From: Lasioglossum baleicum
Taxonomy: Eukaryota; Arthropoda; Insecta; Hymenoptera; Halictidae
Assembly (NCBI RefSeq): GCF_051020765.1
Contig: NW_027469341.1
Location: 1 to 64,000, forward strand
DNA length: 64,000 bases
Direction: 5' to 3'
Every line of letters starts with the position of its first letter. Position 1 is the stretch's first letter. This document shows positions 1 through 13,307 of the stretch, piece by piece. Position numbers and translations under genes: made by a program. The notes under the pieces are model-generated. The model was not told the DNA's origin and made no database searches. It saw nothing but the letters and a program-made list of their open reading frames with translations.

Positions 1-539
1 GCATAACGCATAACGCATAACGCATAACGCATAACGCATAACGCATAACGCATAACGCATAACGCATAACGCATAACGCATAACGCACAAAGCATAACGC
101 ATAACGCATAACGCATAACGCATAACGCATAACGCATAACGCATAACGCATAACGCATAACGCATAACGCATAACGCATAACGCATAACGCATAACGCAT
201 AACGCATAACGCATAACGCATAACGCATAACGCATAACGCATAACGCATAACGCATAACGCATAACGCATAACGCATAACGCATAACGCATAACGCATAA
301 CGCATAACGCATAACGCATAACGCATAACGCATAACGCATAACGCATAACGCATAACGCATAACGCATAACGCATAACGCATAACGCATAACGCATAACG
401 CATAACGCATAACGCATGACGCATGACGCATAACGCATAACGCATAACGCATAACGCATAACGCATAACGCATAACGCATAACGCATAACGCATAACGCA
501 TAACGCATAACGCATAACGCATAACGCATAACGCATAAC
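1..539. repeat. Nearly pure heptamer run at window start
   Basis: Seventy-seven units, of which only three differ from GCATAAC: GCACAAA at 85 and two adjacent GCATGAC units at 414 and 421. The stretch from 92 to 413 is 46 identical units. The array continues beyond the left edge. Nothing else is present. Confidence 0.95.
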
Positions 540-630
540 GCGTAACGCATAATGCATAACGCATAACGCTTAACGCATAGCCCATAACGCATAACGCATA
601 ACGCATCGCGCATAACGCATAACGGATAAC
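540..630. repeat. 5'-truncated cassette, units 5-17
   Basis: Thirteen units matching units 5 to 17 of the 196-bp cassette: A3G at 540, C7T at 547, A3T at 568, A6G at 575, G1C at 582, GCATCGC at 603 and C2G at 624. Units 1-4 and 18-28 are absent. This 91-bp form is also the standard tail of module B elsewhere (for example 31795-31885). It is therefore probably a B-module remnant whose left part lies in or was replaced by the preceding pure run. Confidence 0.85.
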
Positions 631-1099
631 GCATAACGCATAACGCATAACGCATAACGCATAACGCATAACGCATAACGCATAACGCATAACGCATAAC
701 GCATAACGCATAACGCATAACGCATAACGCATAACGCATAACGCATAACGCATAACGCATAACGCATAACGCATAACGCATAACGCATAACGCATAACGC
801 ATAACGCATAACGCATAACGCATAACGCATAACGCATAACGCATAACGCATAACGCATAACGCATAACGCATAACGCATAACGCATAACGCATAACGCAT
901 AACGCATAACGCATAACGCATAACGCATAACGCATATCGCATAAAGCATAACGCATAACGCATAACGCATAACGCATAACGCATAACGCATAACGCATAA
1001 CGCATAACGCATAACGCATAACGCATAACGCATAACGCATAACGCATAACGCATAACGCATAACGCATAACGCATAACGCATAACGCATAACGCATAAC
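631..1099. repeat. Pure run with one GCATATC-GCATAAA doublet
   Basis: Forty-three perfect units (631-931), then GCATATC at 932 and GCATAAA at 939, then 22 perfect units. The doublet recurs at 1422 and 2248 and was not seen outside the first 2.3 kb, so it is a local lineage marker. Confidence 0.9.
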
Positions 1100-1680
1100 G
1101 CTTAACGCATAACGCATTACGCATAACGCATAACGCATAACGCATAACGCATAATGCATAACGCATAACGCTTAACGCATAGCTCATAACGCATAACGCA
1201 TAGCTCATAACGCATAACGCATAACGCTTAACGCATAACGCATAACGGATAACGCATAACGGATAACGCATAACGCATAACACATAACGCATAACGCATA
1301 ACGCATAACGCATAACGCATAACGCATAACGCATAACGCATAACGCATAACGCATAACGCTTAACGCATAACGCCTAACGCATAACGCGTAACGCATAAC
1401 GCATAACGCATAACGCATAACGCATATCGCATAAAGCATAACGCATAACGCATAACGCATAACGCATAACGCATAACGCATAACGCATAACGCATAACGC
1501 ATAACGCATAACGCATAACGCATAACGCATAACGCATAACGCATAACGCATAACGCATAACGCATAACGCATAACGCATAACGCTTAACGCATAACGCAT
1601 TACGCATAACGCATAACGCATAACGCATAACGCATAATGCATAACGCATAACGCTTAACGCATAACGCATAACGCATAAC
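1100..1680. repeat. 581-bp higher-order repeat, copy 1
   Basis: Marker order is A3T 1100, A5T 1114, C7T 1149, A3T 1170, then A6G+G1T pairs at 1177 and 1198. It continues with A3T 1226, C2G 1247 and 1261, G1A 1282, A3T 1359, A3C 1373 and A3G 1387. The markers from 1100 to 1387 recur exactly 581 bp (83 units) further on. After A3G at 1387 this copy returns to plain units instead of continuing as a cassette, then shows the GCATATC-GCATAAA doublet at 1422. A second A3T..A5T pair follows at 1583 and 1597. Confidence 0.85.
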
Positions 1681-3164
1681 GCTTAACGCATAACGCATTA
1701 CGCATAACGCATAACGCATAACGCATAACGCATAATGCATAACGCATAACGCTTAACGCATAGCTCATAACGCATAACGCATAGCTCATAACGCATAACG
1801 CATAACGCTTAACGCATAACGCATAACGGATAACGCATAACGGATAACGCATAACGCATAACACATAACGCATAACGCATAACGCATAACGCATAACGCA
1901 TAACGCATAACGCATAACGCATAACGCATAACGCATAACGCTTAACGCATAACGCCTAACGCATAACGCGTAACGCATAATGCATAACGCATAACGCTTA
2001 ACGCATAACGCATTACGCATAACGCATAACGCATAACGCATAACGCATAACGCATAACGGATAACGCAAGAAGCATAACGCATAACGCATAAAGCATAAC
2101 GCATAACGCATAACGCATAACGCATAACGCATAACGCATAACGCATAACGCATAACGCATAACGCATAACGCATAACGCATAACGCATAACGCATAACGC
2201 ATAACGCATAACGCATAACGCATAACGCATAACGCATAACGCATAACGCATATCGCATAAAGCATAACGCATAACGCATAACGCATAACGCATAACGCAT
2301 AACGCATAACGCATAACGCATAACGCATAACGCATAACGCATAACGCATAACGCATAACGCATAACGCATAACGCATAACGCATAACGCATAACGCATAA
2401 CGCATAACGCATAACGCTTAACGCATAACGCATTACGCATAACGCATAACGCATAACGCATAACGCATAATGCATAACGCATAACGCTTAACGCATAACG
2501 CATTACGCATAACGCATAACGCATAATGCATAACGCATAACGCTTAACGCATAGCTCATAACGCATAACGCATAACGCTTAACGCATAACGCATAACGGA
2601 TAACGCATAACGGATAACGCATAACGCATAACACATAACGCATAACGCATAACGCATAACGCATAACGCATAACGCATAACGCATAACGCATAACGCATA
2701 ACGCATAACGCATAACGCATAACGCATAACGCATAACGCATAACGCATAACGCATAACGCATAACGCATAACGCATAACGCATAACGCATAACGCATAAC
2801 GCATAACGCATAACGCATAACGCATAACGCATAACGCATAACGCATAACGCATAACGCATAACGCATAACGCATAACGCATAACGCATAACGCATAACGC
2901 ATAACGCATAACGCATAACGCATAACGCATAACGCATAACGCATAACGCATAACGCATAACGCATAACGCATAACGCATAACGCATAACGCATAACGCAT
3001 AACGCATAACGCATAACGCATAACGCATAACGCATAACGCATGACGCATAACGCATAACGCATAACGCATAACGCATAACGCATAACGCATAACGCATAA
3101 CGCATAACGCATAACGCATAACGCATAACGCATAACGCATAACGCATAACGCATAACGCATAAC
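1681..3164. repeat. 581-bp repeat copy 2 plus mixed B-like blocks
   Basis: Markers of the preceding block recur at A3T 1681, A5T 1695, C7T 1730, G1A 1863, A3T 1940, A3C 1954 and A3G 1968. Here the A3G unit continues into C7T (1975) and A3T (1996), then switches to A5T (2010), a cassette/B-module hybrid. The first module B follows: C2G 2059, GCAAGAA 2066, GCATAAA 2087. Further A3T..A5T pairs lie at 2416/2430 and 2486/2500, an A6G+G1T pair at 2549, C2G at 2598 and 2612, and G1A at 2633. A 57-unit perfect run fills 2640-3038, followed by GCATGAC at 3039. Confidence 0.8.
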
Positions 3165-4991
3165 GCTTAACGCATAACGCCTAACGCATAACGCGTAACG
3201 CATAATGCATAACGCATAACGCTTAACGCATAGCCCATAACGCTTAACGCATAACGCATCGCGCATAACGCATAACGGATAACGCATAACGCATAACGCA
3301 TAACGCATAACGCATAACGCATAACGCTTAACGCATAACGCATAACGCATAACGCATAACGCATAACGCATAACGCATAACGCATAACGCATAACGCATA
3401 ACGCATAACGCATAACGCATAACGCATAACACATAACGCATAACGCATAACGCATAACGCTTAACGCATAACGCCTAACGCATAACGCGTAACGCATAAT
3501 GCATAACGCATAACGCTTAACGCATAGCCCATAACGCATAACGCATAACGCATCGCGCATAACGCATAACGGATAACGCATAACGCATAACGCACAACGG
3601 ATAACGCATAACGCATAACGCATAACGAATTACGCATAACGCATAACGCATAACGCATAACGCATAACGCTTAACGCATAACGCCTAACGCATAACGCGT
3701 AACGCATAATGCATAACGTATAACGCTTAACGCATAGCCCATAACGCATAACGCATAACGCATCGCGCATAACGCATAACGGATAACGCATAACGCATAA
3801 CGCATAACGCATAACGCATAACGCATAACGGATAACGCATAACGCATAACGCATAACGAATTACGCATAACGCATAACCCATAACGCATAACGCATAACG
3901 CATAACGCATAACGCATAACGCATAACGCATAACGCATAACGCATAACGCATAACGCATAACGCATAACGCATAACGCATAACGGATAACGCAAGAAGCA
4001 TAACGCATAACGCATAAAGCATAACGCATAACGCATAACGCATAACGCATAACGCATAACGCATAACGCATAACGCATAACGCATAACGCATAACGCATA
4101 ACGCATAACGCATAACGCATAACGCATAACGCATAACGCATAACGCTTAACGCATAACGCATTACGCATAACGCATAACGCATAACGCATAACGCATAAC
4201 GCATAATGCATAACGCATAACGCTTAACGCATAGCTCATAACGCATAACGCATAGCTCATAACGCATAACGCATAACGCTTAACGCATAACGCATAACGG
4301 ATAACGCATAACGGATAACGCATAACGCATAACAAATAACGCATAACGCATAACGCATAACGCATAACGCATAACGCATAACGCATAACGCATAACGCAT
4401 AACGCATAACGCATAACGCATAACGCATAACGCATAACGCATAACGCATAACGCATAACGCATAACGCATAACGCATTACGCATAACGCATAACGCATAA
4501 CGCATAACGCATAACGCTTAACGCATAACGCATTACGCATAACGCATAACGCATAACGCATAACGCATAACGCATAACGCATAACGCATAACGCATAACG
4601 CATAACGCATAACGCATAACGCATAACGCATAACGCATAACGCATAACGCATAACGCATAACGCATAACGCATAACGCATAACGCATAACGCATAACGCA
4701 TAACGCATAACGCATAACGCATAACGCATAACGCATAACGCATAACGCATAACGCATAACGCATTACGCATAACGCATAACGCATAACGCATAACGCATA
4801 ACGCATAACGCATAACGCATAACGCATAACGCATAACGCATAACGCATAACGCATAACGCATAACGCATAACGCATAACGCATAACGCATAACGCATGAC
4901 GCATAACGCATAACGCATAACGCATAACGCATAACGCATAACGCATAACGCATAACGCATAACGCATAACGCATAACGCATAACGCATAAC
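3165..4991. repeat. Cassette trio (1,1,2) + module B, copy 1 (1.83 kb)
   Basis: Three cassettes start at 3165, 3459 and 3669. The first is type 1 with an extra A3T at unit 12 (3242). The second is type 1 with T4C at 3592 and GAATTAC at 3627. The third is type 2 with C2T at 3718, GAATTAC at 3858 and G1C at 3879. Module B follows (GCAAGAA 3991, GCATAAA 4012, A3T 4145, A5T 4159, A6G+G1T at 4229 and 4250). A unique AAATAAC unit lies at 4334, where the related blocks at 1282, 1863 and 2633 have ACATAAC. The rest is plain units with A5T at 4474, 4530 and 4761 and GCATGAC at 4894. The trio recurs at 4992, 5272 and 5510. Confidence 0.8.
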
Positions 4992-7119
4992 GCTTAACGC
5001 ATAACGCCTAACGCATAACGCGTAACGCATAATGCATAACGCATAACGCTTAACGCATAGCCCATAACGCTTAACGCATAACGCATCGCGCATAACGCAT
5101 AACGGATAACGCATAACGCATAACGCATAACGCATAACGCATAACGCTTAACGCATAACGCATAACGCATAACGCATAACGCATAACGCATAACGCATAA
5201 CGCATAACGCATAACGCATAACGCATAACGCATAACGCATAACACATAACGCATAACGCATAACGCATAACGCTTAACGCATAACGCCTAACGCATAACG
5301 CGTAACGCATAATGCATAACGCATAACGCTTAACGCATAGCCCATAACGCATAACGCATAACGCATCGCGCATAACGCATAACGGATAACGCATAACGCA
5401 TAACGCACAACGGATAACGCATAACGCATAACGCATAACGAATTACGCATAACGCATAACCCATAACGCATAACGCATAACGCATAACGCATAACGCATA
5501 ACGCATAACGCTTAACGCATAACGCCTAACGCATAACGCGTAACGCATAATGCATAACGTATAACGCTTAACGCATAGCCCATAACGCATAACGCATAAC
5601 GCATAACGCATCGCGCATAACGCATAACGGATAACGCATAACGCATAACGCATAACGCATAACGCATAACGCATAACGGATAACGCATAACGCATAACGC
5701 ATAACGAATTACGCATAACGCATAACCCATAACGCATAACGCATAACGCATAACGCATAACGCATAACGCATAACGCATAACGCATAACGCATAACGCAT
5801 AACGCATAACGCATAACGCATAACGCATAACGCATAACGCATAACGCATAACGCATAACGCATAACGCATAACGCATAACGCATAACGGATAACGCAAGA
5901 AGCATAACGCATAACGCATAAAGCATAACGCATAACGCATAACGCATAACGCATAACGCATAACGCATAACGCATAACGCATAACGCATAACGCATAACG
6001 CATAACGCATAACGCATAACGCTTAACGCATAACGCATTACGCATAACGCATAACGCATAACGCATAACGCTTAACGCATAGCTCATAACGCATAACGCA
6101 TAACGCTTAACGCATAACGCATAACGCATAACGGATAACGCATAACGCATAACGCATAACGGATAACGCATAACGCATAACGCATAACGCATAACGCATA
6201 ACGCATAACGCATAACGCATAACGCATAACGCATAACGCATAACGCGTAACGCATAATGCATAACGCATAACGCTTAACGCATAGCCCATAACGCATAAC
6301 GCATAACGCATTGCGCATAACGCATAACGGATAACGCATAACGCATAACGCATAACGCATAACGCATAACGCATAACGCATAACGCATAACGCATAACGC
6401 ATAACGCATAACGCATAACGCATAACGCATAACGCATAACGCATAACGCATAACGCATAACGCATAACGCATAACGCATAACGCATAACGCATAACGCAT
6501 AACGCATAACGCATAACGCATAACGCATAACGCATAACGCATAACGCATAACGCATAACGCATAACGCATAACGCATAACGCATAACGCTTAACGCATAA
6601 CGCATAACGCATAACGCATAACGCATAACGCATAACGCATAACGCATAACGCATAACGCATAACGCATAACGCATAACGCATAACGCATAACGCATAACG
6701 CATAACGCATAACGCATAACGCATAACGCATAACGCATAACGCATAACGCATAACGCATAACGCATAACGCATAACGCATAACGCATAACGCATAACGCA
6801 TAACGCATAACGCATAACGCATAACGCATTACGCATAACGCATAGCGGATAACGCATAACGCATAACGCACAACGGATAACGCATAACGCATAACGCATA
6901 ACGCATAACGCATAACGCATAACGCATAACGCATAACGCATAACGCATAACGCATAACGCATAACGCATAACGCATAACGCATAACGCATAACGGATAAC
7001 GCATAACGCATAACGCACAACGGATAACGCATAACGCATAACGCATAACGAATTACGCATAACGCATAACCCATAACGCATAACGCATAACGCATAACGC
7101 ATAACGCATAACGCATAAC
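4992..7119. repeat. Cassette trio (1,1,2) + module B, copy 2
   Basis: Cassettes at 4992 (type 1 with the same extra A3T at unit 12, 5069), 5272 (complete type 1) and 5510 (type 2) repeat the trio of 3165-3669. The offsets are 1,827, 1,813 and 1,841 bp, all multiples of 7. The type 2 cassette has one extra plain unit before GCATCGC. Module B has GCAAGAA at 5895, the A3T..A5T pair at 6021/6035, A6G+G1T at 6077 and a truncated cassette from 6245. In that cassette GCATCGC has become GCATTGC (6308). A 36-unit pure run (6336-6587) and cassette fragments with T4C at 6868 and 7015 and GAATTAC at 7050 follow. Confidence 0.8.
5272..5467. repeat. Reference type 1 cassette (28 units, 196 bp)
   Basis: A complete type 1 cassette. 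Variant units are A3T 5272, A3C 5286, A3G 5300, C7T 5307, A3T 5328, A6G 5335, G1C 5342, GCATCGC 5363, C2G 5384, T4C 5405, C2G 5412, GAATTAC 5440 and G1C 5461; the other 15 units are plain. The same register is met at 18929-19124 and 62161-62356. A cassette of this complexity cannot arise independently many times, so its roughly 70 copies or fragments in the window share descent. Confidence 0.9.
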
Positions 7120-7315
7120 GCTTAACGCATAACGCCTAACGCATAACGCGTAACGCATAATGTATAACGTATAACGCTTAACGCATAGCCCATAACGCAT
7201 AACGCATAACGCATCGCGCATAACGCATAACGGATAACGCATAACGCATAACGCATAACGGATAACGCATAACGCATAACGCATAACGAATTACGCATAA
7301 CGCATAACCCATAAC
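7120..7315. repeat. Reference type 3 cassette (196 bp)
   Basis: Same 28-unit frame as type 1, but units 7 and 8 are both GTATAAC and unit 20 is plain instead of GCACAAC. Units 25 (GAATTAC, 7288) and 28 (CCATAAC, 7309) are present. Type 3 is the commonest type between 28 and 44 kb and is nearly always followed by module B. Confidence 0.85.
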
Positions 7316-8925
7316 GCATAACGCATAACGCATAACGCATAACGCATAACGCATAACGCATAACGCATAACGCATGACGCATAACGCATAACGCATAACG
7401 CATAACGCATAACGCATAACGCATAACGCATAACGCATAACGCATAACGGATAACGCAAGAAGCATAACGCATAACGCATAAAGCATAACGCATAACGCA
7501 TAACGCATAACGCATAACGCATAACGCATAACGCATAACGCATAACGCATAACGCATAACGCATAACGCATAACGCATAACGCATAACGCATAACGCATA
7601 ACGCATAACGCATAACGCATAACGCATAACGGATAACGCAAGAAGCATAACGCATAACGCATAAAGCATAACGCATAACGCATAACGCATAACGCATAAC
7701 GCATAACGCATAACGCATAACGCATAACGCATAACGCATAACGCATAACGCATAACGCATAACGCATAACGCATAACGCATAACGCATAACGCATAACGC
7801 ATAACGCATAACGCATAACGCATAACGCATAACGCATAACGCATAACGCATAACGCATAACGCATAACGCATAACGCATAACGCATAACGCATAACGCAT
7901 AACGCATAACGCATAACGCATAACGCATAACGCATAACGCATAACGCATAACGCATAACGCATAACGCATAACGCATAACGCATAAAGCATAACGCATAA
8001 CGCATAACGCATAACGGATAACGCAAGAAGCATAACGCATAACGCATAAAGCATAACGCATAACGCATAACGCATAACGCATAACGCATAACGCATAACG
8101 CATAACGCATAACGCATAACGCATAACGCATAACGCATAACGCATAACGGATAACGCAAGAAGCATAACGCATAACGCATAAAGCATAACGCATAACGCA
8201 TAACGCATAACGCATAACGCATAACGCATAACGCATAACGCATAACGCATAACGCTTAACGCATAACGCATTACGCATAACGCATAACGCATAACGCATA
8301 ACGCTTAACGCATAGCTCATAACGCATAACGCATAACGCTTAACGCATAACGCATAACGCATAACGGATAACGCATAACGCATAACGCATAACGGATAAC
8401 GCATAACGCATAACGCATAACGCATAACGCATAACGCATAACGCATAACGCGTAACGCATAATGCATAACGCATAACGCTTAACGCATAGCCCATAACGC
8501 ATAACGCATAACGCATCGCGCATAACGCATAACGGATAACGCATAACGCATAACGCATAACGCATAACGCATAACGCATAACGCATAACGCATAACGCAT
8601 AACGCATAACGCATAACGCATAACGCATAACGCATAACGCATAACGCATAACGCATAACGCATAACGCATAACGCATAACGCATAACGCATAACGCATAA
8701 CGCATAACGCATAACGCATAACGCATAACGCATAACGCATAACGCATAACGCATAACGCATAACGCATAACGCATAACGCATAACGCATAACGGATAACG
8801 CATAACGGATAACGCATAACGCATAACGCACAACGGATAACGCATAACGCATAACGCATAACGCATAACGCATAACGCATAACGCATAACGCATAACGCA
8901 TAACGCATAACGCATAACGCATAAC
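7120..8925. repeat. Type 3 cassette and four GCAAGAA words
   Basis: A type 3 cassette starts at 7120, with C2T at units 7 and 8, GAATTAC at 7288 and G1C at 7309. GCAAGAA then occurs four times, at 7456, 7638, 8023 and 8156, the densest cluster in the window. This suggests local tandem amplification of the head of module B. A lone GCATAAA lies at 7981. The B tail follows once: A3T 8254, A5T 8268, A6G+G1T 8310, C2G 8366 and 8394, and a truncated cassette from 8450 with GCATCGC at 8513. Fragments with C2G 8793 and 8807 and T4C 8828 close the block. Confidence 0.8.
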
Positions 8926-9352
8926 GCTTAACGCATAACGCCTAACGCATAACGCGTAACGCATAATGCATAACGCATAACGCTTAACGCATAGCCCATA
9001 ACGCTTAACGCATAACGCATCGCGCATAACGCATAACGGATAACGCATAACGCATAACGCATAACGCATAACGCATAACGCATAACGCATAACGCATAAC
9101 GCATAACGCATAACGCATAACGCATAACGCATAACGCATATCGCATAACGCATAACGCATAACGCATAACGCATAACGCATAACGCATAACGCATAACGC
9201 ATAACGCATAACGCATAACGCATAACGCATAACGCATAACGCATAACGCATAACGCATAACGCATAACGCATAACGCATAACGCATAACGCATAACGCAT
9301 AACGCATAACGCATAACGCATAACGCATAACGCATAACGCATAACGCTTAAC
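8926..9352. repeat. 3'-truncated type 1 cassette
   Basis: A type 1 cassette starts at 8926 with the extra A3T at unit 12 (9003), as in the copies at 3165 and 4992. It has GCATCGC at 9017 and C2G at 9038, then runs into plain units without T4C or GAATTAC. One A6T unit lies at 9136 and A3T at 9346. This is the last recognisable cassette before the different 9.35-14.6 kb domain. Confidence 0.8.
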
Positions 9353-9849
9353 GCAGAACGCATAACGCATAACGCTTAACGCATAACGCATAACGCATAA
9401 CGCATAACGCATAACGCATAACGCATAACGCATAACGCATAACGCATAACGCATAACGCATAACGCATAACGAATTACGCATAACGCATAACCCATAACG
9501 CATAACGCATAACGCATAACGCATAACGCATAACGCATAACGCATAACGCATAACGCATAACGCACAACGGATAACGCATAACGCATAACGCATAACGAA
9601 TTACGCATAACGCATAACCCATAACGCATAACGCATAACGCATAACGCATAACGCATAACGCATAACGCATAACGCATAACGCATAACGCATAACGCATA
9701 ACGCATAACGCATAACGCATAACGCATAACGCATAACGCATAACGCATAACGCATAACGCATAACGCATAACGCATAACGCATAACGCATAACGCATAAC
9801 GCATAACGCATAACGCATAACGCATAACGCATAACGCATAACGCATAAC

Positions 9850-10423
9850 GAATAACGCATAACCCATAACGCATAACGCATAACGGATAACGCAAGACGC
9901 ATAACGCATAACGCATAACGAATAACGCATAACGCATAACCCATAACGCATAACGCATAACGGATAACGCAAGACGCATAACGCATAACGCATAACGCAT
10001 AACGCATAACGCATAACGCATAACGCATGACGCATAACGCATAACGCAGAACGCATAACGCATAACGCATAACGCATAACGCATAACGCATAACGCATAA
10101 CGCATAACACATATCGCATAACGCATAACGCATAACGCTTAACGCATAACGCATAACGCATAACGCATAACGCATAACGCATAACGCATAACGCATAACG
10201 CATAACGCATAACGCATAACGCATAACGCATAACGCATAACGCATAACGCATAACGCATAACGCATAACGCATAACGCATAACGCATAACGCATAACGCA
10301 TAACGCATAACGCATAACGCATAACGCATAACGCATAACGCATAACGCATAACGCATAACGCATAACGCATAACGCATAACGCATATCGCATAACGCATA
10401 ACGCTTAACGCATAACGCATATC
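9850..10423. repeat. Long direct repeat, copy 1 (3,458-bp spacing)
   Basis: Markers C2A 9850, A5G 10025, T4G 10046, ACATATC 10109, A3T 10137, A6T 10382, A3T 10403 and A6T 10417 all recur exactly 3,458 bp (494 units) downstream. The intervening plain-unit counts are therefore conserved as well. Downstream of 10417 the copies diverge in length: the next shared marker (A3G then C2G then GCAAGAC) is 196 bp away here and 84 bp away in the other copy. Confidence 0.9.
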
Positions 10424-10633
10424 GCATAACGCATAACGCATAACGCATAACGCATAACGCATAACGCATAACGCATAACGCATAACGCATAACGCATAAC
10501 GCATAACGCATAACGCATAACGCATAACGCATAACGCATAACGCATAACGCATAACGCATAACGCATAACGCATAACGCATAACGCATAACGCATAACGC
10601 ATAACGCATAACGCGTAACGGATAACGCAAGAC

Positions 10634-11277
10634 GCATAACGCATAACGCATAACGCATAACGCATAACGCATAACGCATAACGCATAACGCATAACGCAT
10701 AACGCATAACGCATAACGCATAACGCATAACGCATAACGCATAACGCATAACGCATAACGCATAACGCATAACGCATAACGCATAACGCATAACGCATAA
10801 CGCATAACGCATAACGCATAACGCATAACGCATAACGCATAACGCATAACGCATAACGCATAACGCATAACGCATAACGCATAACGCATAACGCATAACG
10901 CATAACGCATAACGCATAACGCATAACGCATAACGCATAACGCATAACGCATAACGCATAACGCATAACGCATAACGCATAACGCATAACGCATAACGCA
11001 TAACGCATAACGCATAACGCATAACGCATAACGCATAACGCATAACGCATAACGCATAACGCATAACGCATAACGCATAACGCATAACGCATAACGCATA
11101 ACGCATAACGCATAACGCATAACGCATAACGCATAACGCATAACGCATAACGCATAACGCATAACGCATAACGCATAACGCATAACGCATAACGCATAAC
11201 GCATAACGCATAACGCATAACGCATAACGCATAACGCATAACGCATAACGCATAACGCATAACGCATAACGCATAAC
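10634..11277. repeat. Longest perfect run: 92 identical heptamers
   Basis: 644 bp of GCATAAC without a single substitution, between GCAAGAC at 10627 and GAATTAC at 11278. The matching interval in the duplicate (13980-14525) has 78 perfect units. Such uniformity beside variant-rich cassettes points to recent local expansion, or to over-correction in the assembly. Confidence 0.95.
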
Positions 11278-13307
11278 GAATTACGCATAACGCATAACCC
11301 ATAACGCATAACGCATAACGCATAACGCATAACGCATAACGCATAACGCATAACGCATAACGCATAACGCATAACGCACAACGGATAACGCATAACGCAT
11401 AACGCATAACGAATTACGCATAACGCATAACCCATAACGCATAACGCATAACGCATAACGCATAACGCATAACGCATAACGCATAACGCATAACGCATAA
11501 CGCATAACGCATAACGCATAACGCATAACGCATAACGCATAACGCATAACGCATAACGCATAACGCATAACGCATAACGCATAACGCATAACGCATAACG
11601 CATAACGCATAACGCATAACGCATAACGCATAACGCATAACGCATAACGCATAACGCATAACGCATAACGCATAACGCATAACGCATAACGCATAACGCA
11701 TAACGCATAACGCATAACGCATAACGCATAACCCATAACGCATAACGCATAACGCATAACGCATAACGCATAACGCATATCGCATAACGCATAACGCATA
11801 ACGCATAACGCATAACGCATAACGCATAACGCATAACGCATAACGCATAACGCATAACGCATAACGCATAACGCATAACGCATAACGCATAACGCATAAC
11901 GCATAACGCATAACGCATAACGCATAACGCATAACGCATAACGCATAACGCATAACGCATAACGCATAACGCATAACGCATAACGCATAACGCATAACGC
12001 ATAACGCATAACGCATAACGCATAACGCATAACGCATAACGCATAACGCATAACGCATAACGCATAACGCATAACGCATATCGCATAACGCATAACGCAT
12101 AACGCATAACGCATAACGCATAACGCATAACGCATAACGCATAACGCATAACGCATAACGCATAACGCATAACGCATAACGCATAACGCATAACGCATAA
12201 CGCATAACGCATAACGCATAACGCATAACGCATAACGCATAACGCATAACGCATAACGCATAACGAATTACGCATAACGCATAACCCATAACGCATAACG
12301 CATAACGCATAACGCATAACGCATAACGCATAACGCATAACGCATAACGCATAACGCATAACGCACAACGGATAACGCATAACGCATAACGCATAACGAA
12401 TTACGCATAACGCATAACCCATAACGCATAACGCATAACGCATAACGCATAACGCATAACGCATAACGCATAACGCATAACGCATAACGCATAACGCATA
12501 ACGCATAACGCATAACGCATAACGCATAACGCATAACGCATAACGCATAACGCATAACGCATAACGCATAACGCATAACGCATAACGCATAACGCATAAC
12601 GCATAACGCATAACGCATAACGCATAACGCATAACGCATAACGCATAACGCATAACGCATAACGCATAACGCATAACGCATAACGCATAACGCATAACGC
12701 ATAACCCATAACGCATAACGCATAACGCATAACGCATAACGCATAACGCATAACGCATAACGCATAACGCATAACGCACAACGGATAACGCATAACGCAT
12801 AACGCATAACGAATTACGCATAACGCATAACCCATAACGCATAACGCATAACGCATAACGCATAACGCATAACGCATAACGCATAACGCATAACGCATAA
12901 CGCATAACGCATAACGCATAACGCATAACGCATAACGCATAACGCATAACGCATAACGCATAACCCATAACGCATAACGCATAACGCATAACGCATAACG
13001 CATAACGCATAACGCATAACGCATAACGCATAACGCACAACGGATAACGCATAACGCATAACGCATAACGAATTACGCATAACGCATAACCCATAACGCA
13101 TAACGCATAACGCATAACGCATAACGCATAACGCATAACGCATAACGCATAACGCATAACGCATAACGCATAACGCATAACGCATAACGCATAACGCATA
13201 ACGCATAACGCATAACGCATAACGCATAACGCATAACGCATAACGCATAACGCATAACGCATAACGCATAACGCATAACGCATAACGCATAACGCATAAC
13301 GCATAAC

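Noticed and set aside
547..560. ATGCAT at the GCATAAT/GCATAAC junction as a protein-binding palindrome
   Set aside because: The palindrome is only 6 bp, does not extend into the flanks, and is a by-product of the C7T unit. There is no independent sign of a binding site.
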